A DNA stretch of 10,887 nucleotides from Porphyromonadaceae bacterium UBA2720 (GCA_002353885.1 DEKO01000187.1:1-10887); one strand, 5' to 3'; shown: positions 1 through 5,298, numbered from the stretch's first letter. A program made the numbers and translations. The notes: generated from the letters alone by a model not told the origin.

Positions 1-881
1 ATGCAAAGAAACAAAATTTCTTTCAGCGGACAAAAGATTTTCGTGGGAATCGATGTCCATAAGCGAAAATGGTCGGTGGCCACGATCACCGAATCGGGTT
101 TTCAACGCGCTCATACCCAGAACGCGTCGGCCCAAGAGCTCATTGACTTTCTGCGCAGACATTATCCTGATGGGGACTACATGGCCGTATACGAGGCAGG
201 TTTCACAGGTTTCTCCACTTACTACTCGTTGGCGGAGGCCGGCATAGGCTGTATGGTGATTCATGCCGCCGACGTGCCGACAACGCAGTATGAGAACGTG
301 CTGAAGACCGACAAGATTGACTGCGTGAAACTCGCCAAGTCGTTGCGTGCCGGACTGCTCAAGGGCATCTATATCCGCCCTAAGGACAGCATCGACGACC
401 GTGGCGTGATACGCATGCGACGTGCAGTCATCAAGGACCTGAGCCGTTACAAAATCCGTGTCAAGCATCTGCTGATGAGCAACGGGGTTGAAATCCCGGA
501 GCAGTTCGACAAGCGCAAGGGCAACAACTGGTCGGGAGCGTTTATCCAATGGCTTAAAAGTGATGTGAAACTACTCTCAGAAACACGTCGCACGCTTGAC
601 ATGCTCATCGTGCAGGTGGAGCGGATGCGTCAGGCGCAACTTGAGGCGACCCGCGAGCTGAGAAAACTGTCAAGAATCGAGCGCTACGCAGCCAACTACG
701 ACCTGCTCTGCTCAATCCCTGGCATCGGCGGAATCGTCGCCATGACGCTGCTGACCGAGATAAACGACATAACACGTTTCAACAATGAGAAGCAATTCGC
801 CTCTTATCTCGGGCTTGTGCCCACCAGCCATAGCAGCGGTGACAAAACCATACATGGCGAGATGACTTTCCGCGGAAACAA
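1..881 (+). mobile_element. IS110-family insertion sequence remnant
   Basis: This is the visible part of an IS110-type element. It contains the transposase up to the RGNK motif, after which similarity to the family stops at about 881. The left end is outside the window. No intact right end can be seen, because the sequence from about 882 onward is a different, structured repeat followed by AT-rich spacer. IS110 elements lack classical terminal inverted repeats, so the boundary is set only by loss of coding similarity. Confidence 0.6.
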
Positions 882-906
882 GGATAATTACGATTCTGAG
901 ATTTAG
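1..906 (+). CDS. IS110-family transposase, C-terminally truncated
   Basis: The 301-aa product is an IS110-type DEDD recombinase. The N-terminal RuvC-like domain shows GIDVHK (D18), YEAGFTG (E65) and KTDKID (D104, D107). A helical linker follows (about 130-230), then the transposase_20-type domain beginning at LCSIPGIGG (237-244) and continuing through YLGLVPTSHSSGD. The catalytic serine of the family lies in the C-terminal domain and is probably in this SSG (S278/S279). Family members normally continue for about 30-50 residues after RGNK (291-294). Here the frame runs into NYDSEI and a stop whose last bases belong to the adjacent repeat. The sequence to about 1110 is AT-rich and does not resume the domain. 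I infer a 3'-truncated, probably inactive copy. The window begins exactly at this ATG, so an upstream start cannot be excluded, and any bridge-RNA region upstream is out of view. Confidence 0.88.
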   Translation: MQRNKISFSGQKIFVGIDVHKRKWSVATITESGFQRAHTQNASAQELIDFLRRHYPDGDYMAVYEAGFTGFSTYYSLAEAGIGCMVIHAADVPTTQYENVLKTDKIDCVKLAKSLRAGLLKGIYIRPKDSIDDRGVIRMRRAVIKDLSRYKIRVKHLLMSNGVEIPEQFDKRKGNNWSGAFIQWLKSDVKLLSETRRTLDMLIVQVERMRQAQLEATRELRKLSRIERYAANYDLLCSIPGIGGIVAMTLLTEINDITRFNNEKQFASYLGLVPTSHSSGDKTIHGEMTFRGNKDNYDSEI

Positions 907-992
907 CCGCCCTTACGGGCGGGAACCACAAAGTGCTCGCGACCGAACGGGAGCCCGAAGGGCCAGCGAAGCGCAGCAAATCTTTCAAAATC
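892..992. repeat. Structured MITE-like repeat with imperfect terminal inverted repeats
   Basis: The ends are imperfect inverted repeats: GATTCTGAGATTT at 892-904 and AAATCTTTCAAAATC at 978-992, differing by one substitution and a 2-nt gap. The GC-rich interior contains several mini-hairpins: CCGCCC/GGGCGG around TTAC (about 907-922), GCCC/GGGC around GAA (953-963) and GCG/CGC (966-974). The element has no open frame of its own and provides the stop codon of the truncated transposase. It could be a non-autonomous transposable element or a dispersed structured repeat. I infer it is repeated in the genome but cannot test that here. Confidence 0.55.
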
Positions 993-1075
993 CGAAACAA
1001 AATCAAACAGGTAATTTTCTCATTTATAGTAATTTAATAAATTGTGAGATTTTGAATAAAATTTTGATAGATTTC

Positions 1076-1092
1076 CGCACGCAACGCGTGCG
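1076..1092. repeat. Perfect 7-bp hairpin CGCACGC/GCGTGCG
   Basis: CGCACGC (1076-1082) pairs perfectly with GCGTGCG (1086-1092) around an AAC loop. It directly follows AATTTTGATAGATTT (1061-1075), which matches the reverse complement of the right end of the neighbouring 892-992 repeat at 13 of 15 positions. It may be a degenerate half-copy of that kind of element rather than a terminator, as no T-tract follows. Confidence 0.45.
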
Positions 1093-1111
1093 CTAATTAT
1101 GATACAGTTTC

Positions 1112-1194
1112 AGGGGAAGACGGGAGGCGACGCTTGAGGGGGGGGGGAAAAACCACCCCTGACCCCTCCCCTCAGGGGAGGGGAAGTCGGGAGG
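1112..1194. repeat. GC-rich palindromic repeat with direct 16-nt flanks and a G10 tract
   Basis: AGGGGAAGACGGGAGG at 1112-1127 recurs with one change at 1179-1194. Between the copies lie a run of ten G (1138-1147), an A5 run, and a perfect 9-bp palindrome, CCCCTCCCC (1163-1171) and GGGGAGGGG (1175-1183), with a TCA loop. CCCCTGACCCCTCCCC-like blocks resemble dispersed intergenic repeats I associate with Bacteroidales genomes, but that is from memory. Confidence 0.55.
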
Positions 1195-1219
1195 ACAGCC
1201 TAGCGAGGGAAGCCTAATA

Positions 1220-1255
1220 CACTGGGGTCACTAGACGCATCTAGTGACCCCAGTG
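1220..1255. terminator. Perfect 16-bp hairpin with CGCA loop, possible terminator
   Basis: CACTGGGGTCACTAGA (1220-1235) is exactly complementary to 1240-1255 around a 4-nt CGCA loop. Downstream on the plus strand is CTATGTTCTAGATTTTTA, which has a short T run 13 nt beyond the stem. It could terminate plus-strand transcription entering from the IS remnant and so insulate ptb. The perfect symmetry would also suit a protein-binding site or a MITE-like repeat. Confidence 0.45.
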
Positions 1256-1308
1256 CTATGTTCTAGATTTTTACATTATTTAATATGTTTAATAACATAA
1301 AAGGTCCA

Positions 1309-1345
1309 TTGACTGTGGCAATATCGAAAAAAAAAAGTAATTTTG
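1309..1345 (+). promoter_or_regulatory. Candidate Bacteroidetes promoter of ptb-buk
   Basis: TAATTTTG at 1338-1345 matches the Bacteroidetes -7 consensus TAnnTTTG. The nearest upstream TTG (1309-1311) is 26 nt away, longer than the usual 19-21, so the -33 element is weak. An A10 tract (1327-1336) lies just before the -7 box. Transcription would start near 1352 and give a leader of about 35 nt before the ATG at 1387. Confidence 0.45.
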
Positions 1346-1386
1346 CGGTCGCTTAACATAAACACAACTAATTTAGGTTTACCATA

Positions 1387-2292
1387 ATGACTAACATCAA
1401 GAATTTCAACGACCTGACTTCGCATCTGGTCAAGAGAGGAACAAGAAAACGTGTTGCCATCGTATGGGCTGCCGACGAGTCGACCCAGTATGCCGCCATC
1501 CGCGCGCTCAACGACGGTTTTATCGATGCCATTTTTGTTGGTTGCCGCGAGCAACTTGAGCAACTTGACGAGCTCAAGCCCCATGCCGAGCACATCACCT
1601 ATGTCGACACTGACGACAAGGACAAGGCTGCCGCACTGGCTGTGCAGATGGTGCGTGAAGGGCAGGCCGACGTGTTGATGAAAGGTCTGATCAACACCGA
1701 CAACCTGCTGCGTGCCGTTCTGAACAAGGAGACCGGCATTCTGCCCAAGGGCAATGTGTTGACCCATGTTACCACCGCCGAGATTCCGGGCTATGACCAC
1801 CTGTTGTTCTTCACCGACGCCGCCGTCATCCCCTGCCCCACCCGTGAGCAGCGCATCGAGCAGGTGCGTTATGTTGCAGGTCTGTGCCGCGCCTTTGGTG
1901 TTGAGGAGCCCAAGATTGCCCTGATCCACTGCAGCGAGAAGGTCAACGAGAAGCACTTCCCGTTCACCGTCGAGTATCGCGAGTTGGTCCAGATGGCCCA
2001 GGACGGCGAGTTCGGCAAGTGCATTGTCGACGGCCCGCTGGACGTGAAGACCTCTTGCAACCTGCACAGCATGGAGACCAAGGGCATCAACTCGCCCATC
2101 CATGGCGAGGCTGATGCAGTCATCTTCCCCGACATCCAGGCCGGCAACGTTTTCTACAAGACGCTGACCCTATGGGCCAAGGCCGAGACCGCAGGTATCC
2201 TGCAAGGTCCGAGCGCGCCCGTCGTGACTCCGTCTCGCAGCGACAGCGGCGAGTGCAAGTACTACAGCCTGGCAGTTGCCTGCATGGCGTAA
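1387..2292 (+). CDS. ptb: Phosphate butyryltransferase (phosphate acyltransferase family)
   Basis: This cytoplasmic enzyme exchanges CoA for phosphate on butyryl-CoA, or related short or branched acyl-CoAs, to give the acyl phosphate used by the kinase encoded next. The 301-aa length is normal for Ptb and shorter than the usual phosphate acetyltransferase. Family blocks include ADVLMKGLINT (94-104), DGPLDV (215-220), DAVIFPDIQAGNVFYKTL (243-260) and the C-terminal SRSDSGECKYYSLA (283-296). The start at 1387 fits a short AT-rich leader and the -7 element at 1338. It lies 84 nt upstream of buk in the same direction, and the pairing separates it from a Pta. The true acyl substrate cannot be read from sequence. 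Branched-chain or aryl-acetyl CoA from amino-acid fermentation is as plausible as butyryl-CoA. Confidence 0.9.
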   Translation: MTNIKNFNDLTSHLVKRGTRKRVAIVWAADESTQYAAIRALNDGFIDAIFVGCREQLEQLDELKPHAEHITYVDTDDKDKAAALAVQMVREGQADVLMKGLINTDNLLRAVLNKETGILPKGNVLTHVTTAEIPGYDHLLFFTDAAVIPCPTREQRIEQVRYVAGLCRAFGVEEPKIALIHCSEKVNEKHFPFTVEYRELVQMAQDGEFGKCIVDGPLDVKTSCNLHSMETKGINSPIHGEADAVIFPDIQAGNVFYKTLTLWAKAETAGILQGPSAPVVTPSRSDSGECKYYSLAVACMA

Positions 2293-2298
2293 TTTCAA

Positions 2299-2368
2299 TG
2301 CATAATGCACAATGCACAATGATTGCCTTGTAGAATTTTCTATTTTCAATTCTCAATTTTCAATTAAT
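2299..2368 (+). repeat. Two blocks of heptamer tandem repeats in the ptb-buk spacer
   Basis: The first block (2299-2319) is TGCATAA followed by two TGCACAA. The second (2334-2368) is five units of the form AATTTTC, TATTTTC, AATTCTC, AATTTTC, AATTAAT. Both have period 7 but unrelated consensus sequences, and together they fill most of the 84-nt spacer. Copy-number change would alter the spacing to buk without touching a reading frame. The second block also supplies the A/T-rich, unstructured leader favoured before Bacteroidetes start codons. Confidence 0.75.
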
Positions 2369-2376
2369 TAAAAACA

Positions 2377-3441
2377 ATGCATATTTTAGTTGTAAATCCT
2401 GGTTCGACATCGACCAAGATTGCCGTATTTGAGAACGAGAAAGAGCTCTTCCACAAGAGTCTGTCGCACCCCGTCGAGGAGATTGCCCAGTTCAAGGCTA
2501 TCACCGACCAGTATGAGTGGCGCAAGCAGTTGGTGCTTGAGGCTGTGAAGCAGGCCGGTTGCCCGTTTGACTTTGCTGCAGTTGTGGGCCGTGGTGGTCT
2601 GCTCAAGCCCATTCCCGGTGGCGTGTATCGCGTCAATGAGCAGATGATGCACGATGTGCGCACGAGCGAGCACAGTCATGCCAGCGACCTGGGTTGCCTC
2701 ATTGCCTACGAGATTGCCAAGGACATCCCCGGCTGCCAGAGTTTCATCGCCGACCCCGTGGTGGTTGACGAGTTGTGCGACTCGGCTCGCATCTGCGGCT
2801 CGCCGCTGATGGAGCGTCTGAGCATCTGGCATGCGCTGAATCAGCGCGCCATCGCTCGCCGCTTTGCCAAGGAGCAAGGCAAGCGCTATGAGGACTTCAA
2901 CCTGGTGATTGTCCACCTGGGCGGTGGTGTGTCGGTTGCAGCCCACGAGCATGGCAAGTGCATCGACGTGAACAACGCCCTGGATGGCGAGGGTCCGTTC
3001 GGCCCCGAGCGAGCAGGCACCCTGCCCGCCAGCGGCCTGATCAAGCTGTGCTTCAGTGGCGAGTACACCGAGGCTCAACTGCTGAAGATGGTGAGTGGCA
3101 AGGCTGGCCTGGCTGCCCTGCTGGGCACCAACGACATGCGTGAGGTTGAGCGCAGCATCAACGAGGACCACGACGAGAAGGCCACCCGCTATACCGACGC
3201 GATGATCTATCACATCGCCAAAGCCATCACTGCACAAGGTGCTGTGCTTTGCGGCAAGGTCGACGCCATCCTCATCACTGGTGGCATGGCCCGTTGGGGT
3301 TATCTGGTCGAGGGCCTGAAGCAGCGTTGCGGCTGGATGGCTCCCATCCACTGCTATCCTGGCGAGGATGAGCTTGAGGCTTTGGCTCTGAATGCCCTGG
3401 ATGTGCTCAACGGCACTGTCGAGGCACAGGAGTACAAGTAA
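2377..3441 (+). CDS. buk: Butyrate kinase
   Basis: This ASKHA-fold acetate/butyrate kinase transfers phosphate from the acyl phosphate to ADP, releasing the carboxylic acid and making ATP by substrate-level phosphorylation. The 354-aa length is normal for butyrate kinase and below the roughly 400 aa of acetate kinase. Diagnostic segments are the N-terminal phosphate loop NPGSTSTK (7-14), VGRGGLLKPIPGG (70-82), VHLGGGVSVAAH (179-190), RAGTLPASG (212-220) and the ATP-site ILITGGMARW (298-307). The start codon follows an A-rich stretch. It is the second gene of a two-gene unit with ptb and is followed 13 nt later by a long hairpin. It could act on isobutyrate or other branched acids. Confidence 0.94.
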   Translation: MHILVVNPGSTSTKIAVFENEKELFHKSLSHPVEEIAQFKAITDQYEWRKQLVLEAVKQAGCPFDFAAVVGRGGLLKPIPGGVYRVNEQMMHDVRTSEHSHASDLGCLIAYEIAKDIPGCQSFIADPVVVDELCDSARICGSPLMERLSIWHALNQRAIARRFAKEQGKRYEDFNLVIVHLGGGVSVAAHEHGKCIDVNNALDGEGPFGPERAGTLPASGLIKLCFSGEYTEAQLLKMVSGKAGLAALLGTNDMREVERSINEDHDEKATRYTDAMIYHIAKAITAQGAVLCGKVDAILITGGMARWGYLVEGLKQRCGWMAPIHCYPGEDELEALALNALDVLNGTVEAQEYK

Positions 3442-3454
3442 TCACTCTACTACT

Positions 3455-3502
3455 CACACAATCAGGGTCGAATTCCGCTTGGAGTTCGACCCTGATTGTG
3501 TG
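3455..3502. terminator. Strong hairpin between convergent buk and MBL genes
   Basis: CACACAATCAGGGTCGAA (3455-3472) pairs perfectly with 3485-3502. Pairing can continue inward (T-G wobble, T-A, C-G, C-G) to a GCTT tetraloop, giving about 22 bp. It starts 13 nt after the buk stop and lies before the stop of the opposing gene, so it probably works as a bidirectional terminator, although neither side has a real T-tract. Its lower stem ACACAATCAG is the same as in the hairpin at 10713-10750. Confidence 0.72.
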
Positions 3503-3506
3503 TTAT

Positions 3507-3524
3507 CGTTGCCTTCGGGCAATG
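3507..3524. terminator. Short hairpin with TTCG tetraloop
   Basis: TTGCC (3509-3513) and GGCAA (3518-3522) pair around a TTCG loop, extended by a G-T wobble and a C-G pair to 3507-3524. It lies between the strong hairpin and the stop codon of the minus-strand gene at 3531. UUCG loops are very stable as plus-strand RNA. It may add to termination or protect the buk mRNA 3' end. No T-tract follows on either strand. Confidence 0.4.
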
Positions 3525-3530
3525 TAGCGC

Positions 3531-4277
3531 CTAGAGCTTCATGACACGCTTGAGCGCGAGGTTCTCGTAGCCTTCTGGGCAGTGTGTCGACAAGTAAACC
3601 GTGGGATTGGCAGCAATGAACTCTCGCACGCGGTCGAGTGTCATGCGGGCAGCCTCCTTGTCCTCAAAGATGATGCTCAGCTTGTTGGCCTTGAGTGCAG
3701 CGTCGCAATAGGTCACGTCGCCGTGCATCATGTAGTAGAGTCCGTCGCACTCAGCAATGACGATGCTGTTGCCCCGGGTGTGTCCCTTGGCCTGAATGAA
3801 CCAGATGCCCGGTGCCACCTGCTGTGCGTTGGGGAAATTCTTGTAGGCCTCGCCGTATGTGGCACGGACGATGTTTGGTCCGTCGAGCTTGAGCGCGTCG
3901 GCATCCTCGGTCGAGATATAGACCTTGGCGTTGGGGAACTCACGGATGCAGTCGCTGTGGTCGTTGTGCTTGTGTGTGACCAGCACCTTGGTGACTTGCT
4001 CGGGCTTGTAGCCTAGTGCGTCGAAGGCATCCATATAGTGCGCCACTCGCTCGCCCATGTAGAGTGGTGCGCCCAACTTCTTGGCCGGTGCGGCATAATC
4101 GCTCTTGAATCCAGTGTCGACCAGGATGACCTCGTGGCCGGTGTCGATGAGGAAGTTCTGCAGACTGCTGCGATAGATGATTTGTTCATCGAACTGTTCT
4201 TTCCCTTCCTCTCCCCCAAACGCGAAGAGCTGGTTCATAACCCCGCCGTCAAACATGCGTATTGCTTTGATTTCCAT
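3531..4277 (-). CDS. Metallo-beta-lactamase-fold hydrolase (lactonase-like)
   Basis: The 248-aa product is a cytoplasmic MBL-fold metal-dependent hydrolase with no signal peptide. The metal-binding set is complete: THKHNDHSD (H102, H104, D106, H107), GHTRGN (H166), HGDVTY (D187) and STHCPEG (H232). LVDTG near 52-56 is the usual conserved Asp-Thr-Gly strand. The HxHxDH core and the long N-terminal region resemble the AHL-lactonase (AiiA-like) subfamily, but quorum-lactone substrates are not expected in Bacteroidales, so the substrate is unknown. The ATG at 4275-4277 follows the stop of the upstream 62-aa gene by 6 nt, which implies co-transcription. Confidence 0.85.
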   Translation of the reverse strand: MEIKAIRMFDGGVMNQLFAFGGEEGKEQFDEQIIYRSSLQNFLIDTGHEVILVDTGFKSDYAAPAKKLGAPLYMGERVAHYMDAFDALGYKPEQVTKVLVTHKHNDHSDCIREFPNAKVYISTEDADALKLDGPNIVRATYGEAYKNFPNAQQVAPGIWFIQAKGHTRGNSIVIAECDGLYYMMHGDVTYCDAALKANKLSIIFEDKEAARMTLDRVREFIAANPTVYLSTHCPEGYENLALKRVMKL

Positions 4278-4283
4278 TGTTGA

Positions 4284-4472
4284 CTATTCTTGATACTTGG
4301 TGAATTGATACTTATTTCTTAACTCGACTTGCTGCTCGGGTGTGCGTGAAGTGAAATAACCCTTCCATCCCGGGCAGAAGTTAATGTGCCACCGCCAGAA
4401 GCGGCCCAGCAGTGAGTTGGGCTTCTGGTCGTAGTGTGCACGGAACTTGCAGTTCTCGCAGTTGTGTGCCAT
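4284..4472 (-). CDS. Small CxxC/CPGW protein, 62 aa, possible zinc binder
   Basis: The start at 4472 gives a 62-aa protein. An upstream in-frame ATG at 4529 would place the first codons inside the hairpin at 4503-4533 and adds an unremarkable leader, so I prefer the internal Met. C5-x2-C8 and the later H29 and C33 (in RWHINFCPGWKGY) could form one zinc site. Aromatic residues cluster in RFWRWHINFCPGWKGYF, and the C-terminus is polar. It resembles short conserved hypothetical proteins I associate with Bacteroidales genomes, with no known function. It ends 6 nt before the MBL-fold hydrolase gene, suggesting translational coupling. Confidence 0.72.
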   Translation of the reverse strand: MAHNCENCKFRAHYDQKPNSLLGRFWRWHINFCPGWKGYFTSRTPEQQVELRNKYQFTKYQE

Positions 4473-4502
4473 AGGGTTCTGAGCTTGCTGGGTGAAAAGA
4501 CA

Positions 4503-4533
4503 GGGTGTGCCATCGCCGATGCGCAGCACACCC
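4503..4533 (-). terminator. Hairpin after the winged-helix gene, possible (attenuating) terminator
   Basis: GGGTGTGC (4503-4510) pairs with GCACACCC (4526-4533). The interior has a smaller CATC/GATG stem (4511-4514 and 4518-4521). Read on the minus strand it lies 17 nt after the winged-helix stop and is followed by TGTCTTTTC. It could end the ferritin-winged-helix transcript or reduce read-through into the two genes downstream. Confidence 0.45.
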
Positions 4534-4550
4534 CGATGTGGTGAAAAAAA

Positions 4551-4727
4551 TTACTTCTGTGCGGGCTCCCACTTGCAGCGGACGGGCGAGACGATGGCGC
4601 CCTCCTTCTTGAGCTCGGCAAAAGCCTTGTCAACTTCCTTACGGTCGGCGCCCAAGGCCTTGGTCACGTCTCCAGCCGAGATGGGCTTGCCAGCCTCACG
4701 CATGGCCTGTAAGACTTTCTCTTTCAT
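4551..4727 (-). CDS. Small winged-helix DNA-binding protein, 58 aa
   Basis: The start at 4727 gives MKEKVLQAM and so on, 58 aa. The longer frame from 4778 would overlap the 3' end of the ferritin-like gene and adds non-conserved residues. It is a single minimal winged-helix domain: helix 1 (2-12), a P-I-S-A-G-D turn, helix 2 (18-25), recognition helix (about 28-41, DRKEVDKAFAELKKEG), and a wing ending in VSPVRCKWEPA. There is no sensor or dimerisation domain. This suggests a small local regulator or nucleoid-type protein, but the target is unknown. It lies 16 nt after the ferritin-like gene, so it is probably co-transcribed and might regulate that operon. Confidence 0.75.
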   Translation of the reverse strand: MKEKVLQAMREAGKPISAGDVTKALGADRKEVDKAFAELKKEGAIVSPVRCKWEPAQK

Positions 4728-4743
4728 TGTCCGAGTCAGTATT

Positions 4744-5199
4744 TTATACTTGTGTGAACAACCAATTCTGCTTGCCAATCTTCTCGATCATCTCCATCGT
4801 GCCCTGGCTCCAGTAGAGGTCTTCCTCCTCGTCGGCCAGATAAGCCTTCATGATGTCGTAGGTTGTGGGGTCATTGATCAGGGTCTCCATGCACTTGTAG
4901 AGCATGTCGACACCGGCCTCTTGGATCTTGAGGTCGGCCTTGACATACTCGACGGGGTCACAGATGAGCGCGCGAGTCTTAGCGCCCTCAAACTTCACCT
5001 CGCCGCCCAGGTCCATGATGCGGTCAACAAACTTCTCGACCCATTCCATCTCCTCGTTGAAGTGGTCGATGTACTTCTGCCCGAGCTTGTCGAAGCCCTG
5101 CGACTTGAAGATTTGTCCCTGCAGTTTGTGCACCAGTGCGCCCTCGGTCAGCCCCGTTGCGAAGAGCTGCAGCGCCTCGATTGATTTCTTTGCTTCCAT
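4744..5199 (-). CDS. Ferritin-like (bacterioferritin-related) protein with altered diiron site
   Basis: The product is 151 aa from the ATG at 5199. In-frame upstream ATGs are excluded because the promoter (5241-5270) lies between them and the gene. It is a four-helix-bundle ferritin-like protein close in layout to Bfr: IFKSQGFDKLG, EEMEWVEKFVDRIMDLGG, DEEEDLYW and the C-terminal IGKQNWLFTQV match Bfr segments MFKNWG, DEMKHADRYIERILFLEG, DEEGHIDW and MGLQNYLQAQI. By my by-eye alignment with E. coli Bfr, the bridging glutamates are kept (E50, E124) and the heme-type Met is kept (M51). The diiron histidines are replaced (W53 and D127), and the E18 and E94 positions are L17 and Q93, with glutamates close by at E19 and E94. 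Iron oxidation chemistry is therefore uncertain. It heads a probable operon with the winged-helix gene. Confidence 0.82.
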   Translation of the reverse strand: MEAKKSIEALQLFATGLTEGALVHKLQGQIFKSQGFDKLGQKYIDHFNEEMEWVEKFVDRIMDLGGEVKFEGAKTRALICDPVEYVKADLKIQEAGVDMLYKCMETLINDPTTYDIMKAYLADEEEDLYWSQGTMEMIEKIGKQNWLFTQV

Positions 5200-5240
5200 T
5201 TTGTTTTCTTGTTTATGGTTTACGATTGTTTTTATGGCCG

Positions 5241-5270
5241 CAAAGTTAGTTATATTCATGTTAATAACAA
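5241..5270 (-). promoter_or_regulatory. Promoter of the ferritin-like gene
   Basis: Read on the minus strand, TTG (complement of 5268-5270) is followed after 19 nt by TAACTTTG (complement of 5241-5248). This is a full match to the Bacteroidetes -33/-7 pattern TTG-N19-21-TAnnTTTG. Transcription should start near 5234 and give an A-rich leader of about 35 nt to the ATG at 5199. I see no clear operator repeat. Confidence 0.75.
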
Positions 5271-5298
5271 AACCTGGCACATTAAACAAACTTAAAAC

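Larger units (their letters stand above)
993..1386. other. Gene-free spacer between IS110 remnant and ptb
   Basis: No convincing protein-coding frame lies here. In order it holds an AT-rich stretch (993-1075), a 7-bp hairpin (1076-1092), a GC-rich repeat with two near-identical 16-nt direct copies (1112-1194) enclosing a G10 tract and a palindrome, a perfect 16-bp hairpin (1220-1255), and an AT-rich promoter region with an A10 tract (1327-1336) leading to the ATG at 1387. The build-up of repeats suggests an insertion-tolerant site beside the broken IS. Confidence 0.7.

Noticed and set aside
1020..1075. Continuation of the IS110 transposase after the repeat
   Set aside because: The stretch is AT-rich with stops in all plus-strand frames and shows none of the residues expected after RGNK.
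1276..2103. Long open frame on the minus strand opposite ptb
   Set aside because: It mirrors the codon bias of ptb, has low-complexity Leu/Val/Gly-rich content, and no family motif. Ptb is clearly the real gene.
2299..2368. CRISPR-like array
   Set aside because: The units are 7-nt tandem repeats with no spacers and no cas genes nearby.
2386..3351. 321-aa open frame opposite buk
   Set aside because: It is the antisense shadow of a GC-rich gene. Buk motifs on the plus strand are complete.
3531..4277. Quorum-quenching AHL lactonase annotation
   Set aside because: The fold and metal ligands fit, but sequence alone does not show lactone specificity, so I kept a general MBL-hydrolase call.
4492..5184. 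230-aa plus-strand frame over the ferritin-like and winged-helix genes
   Set aside because: The minus-strand genes have recognisable folds and a consensus promoter. This frame has neither.
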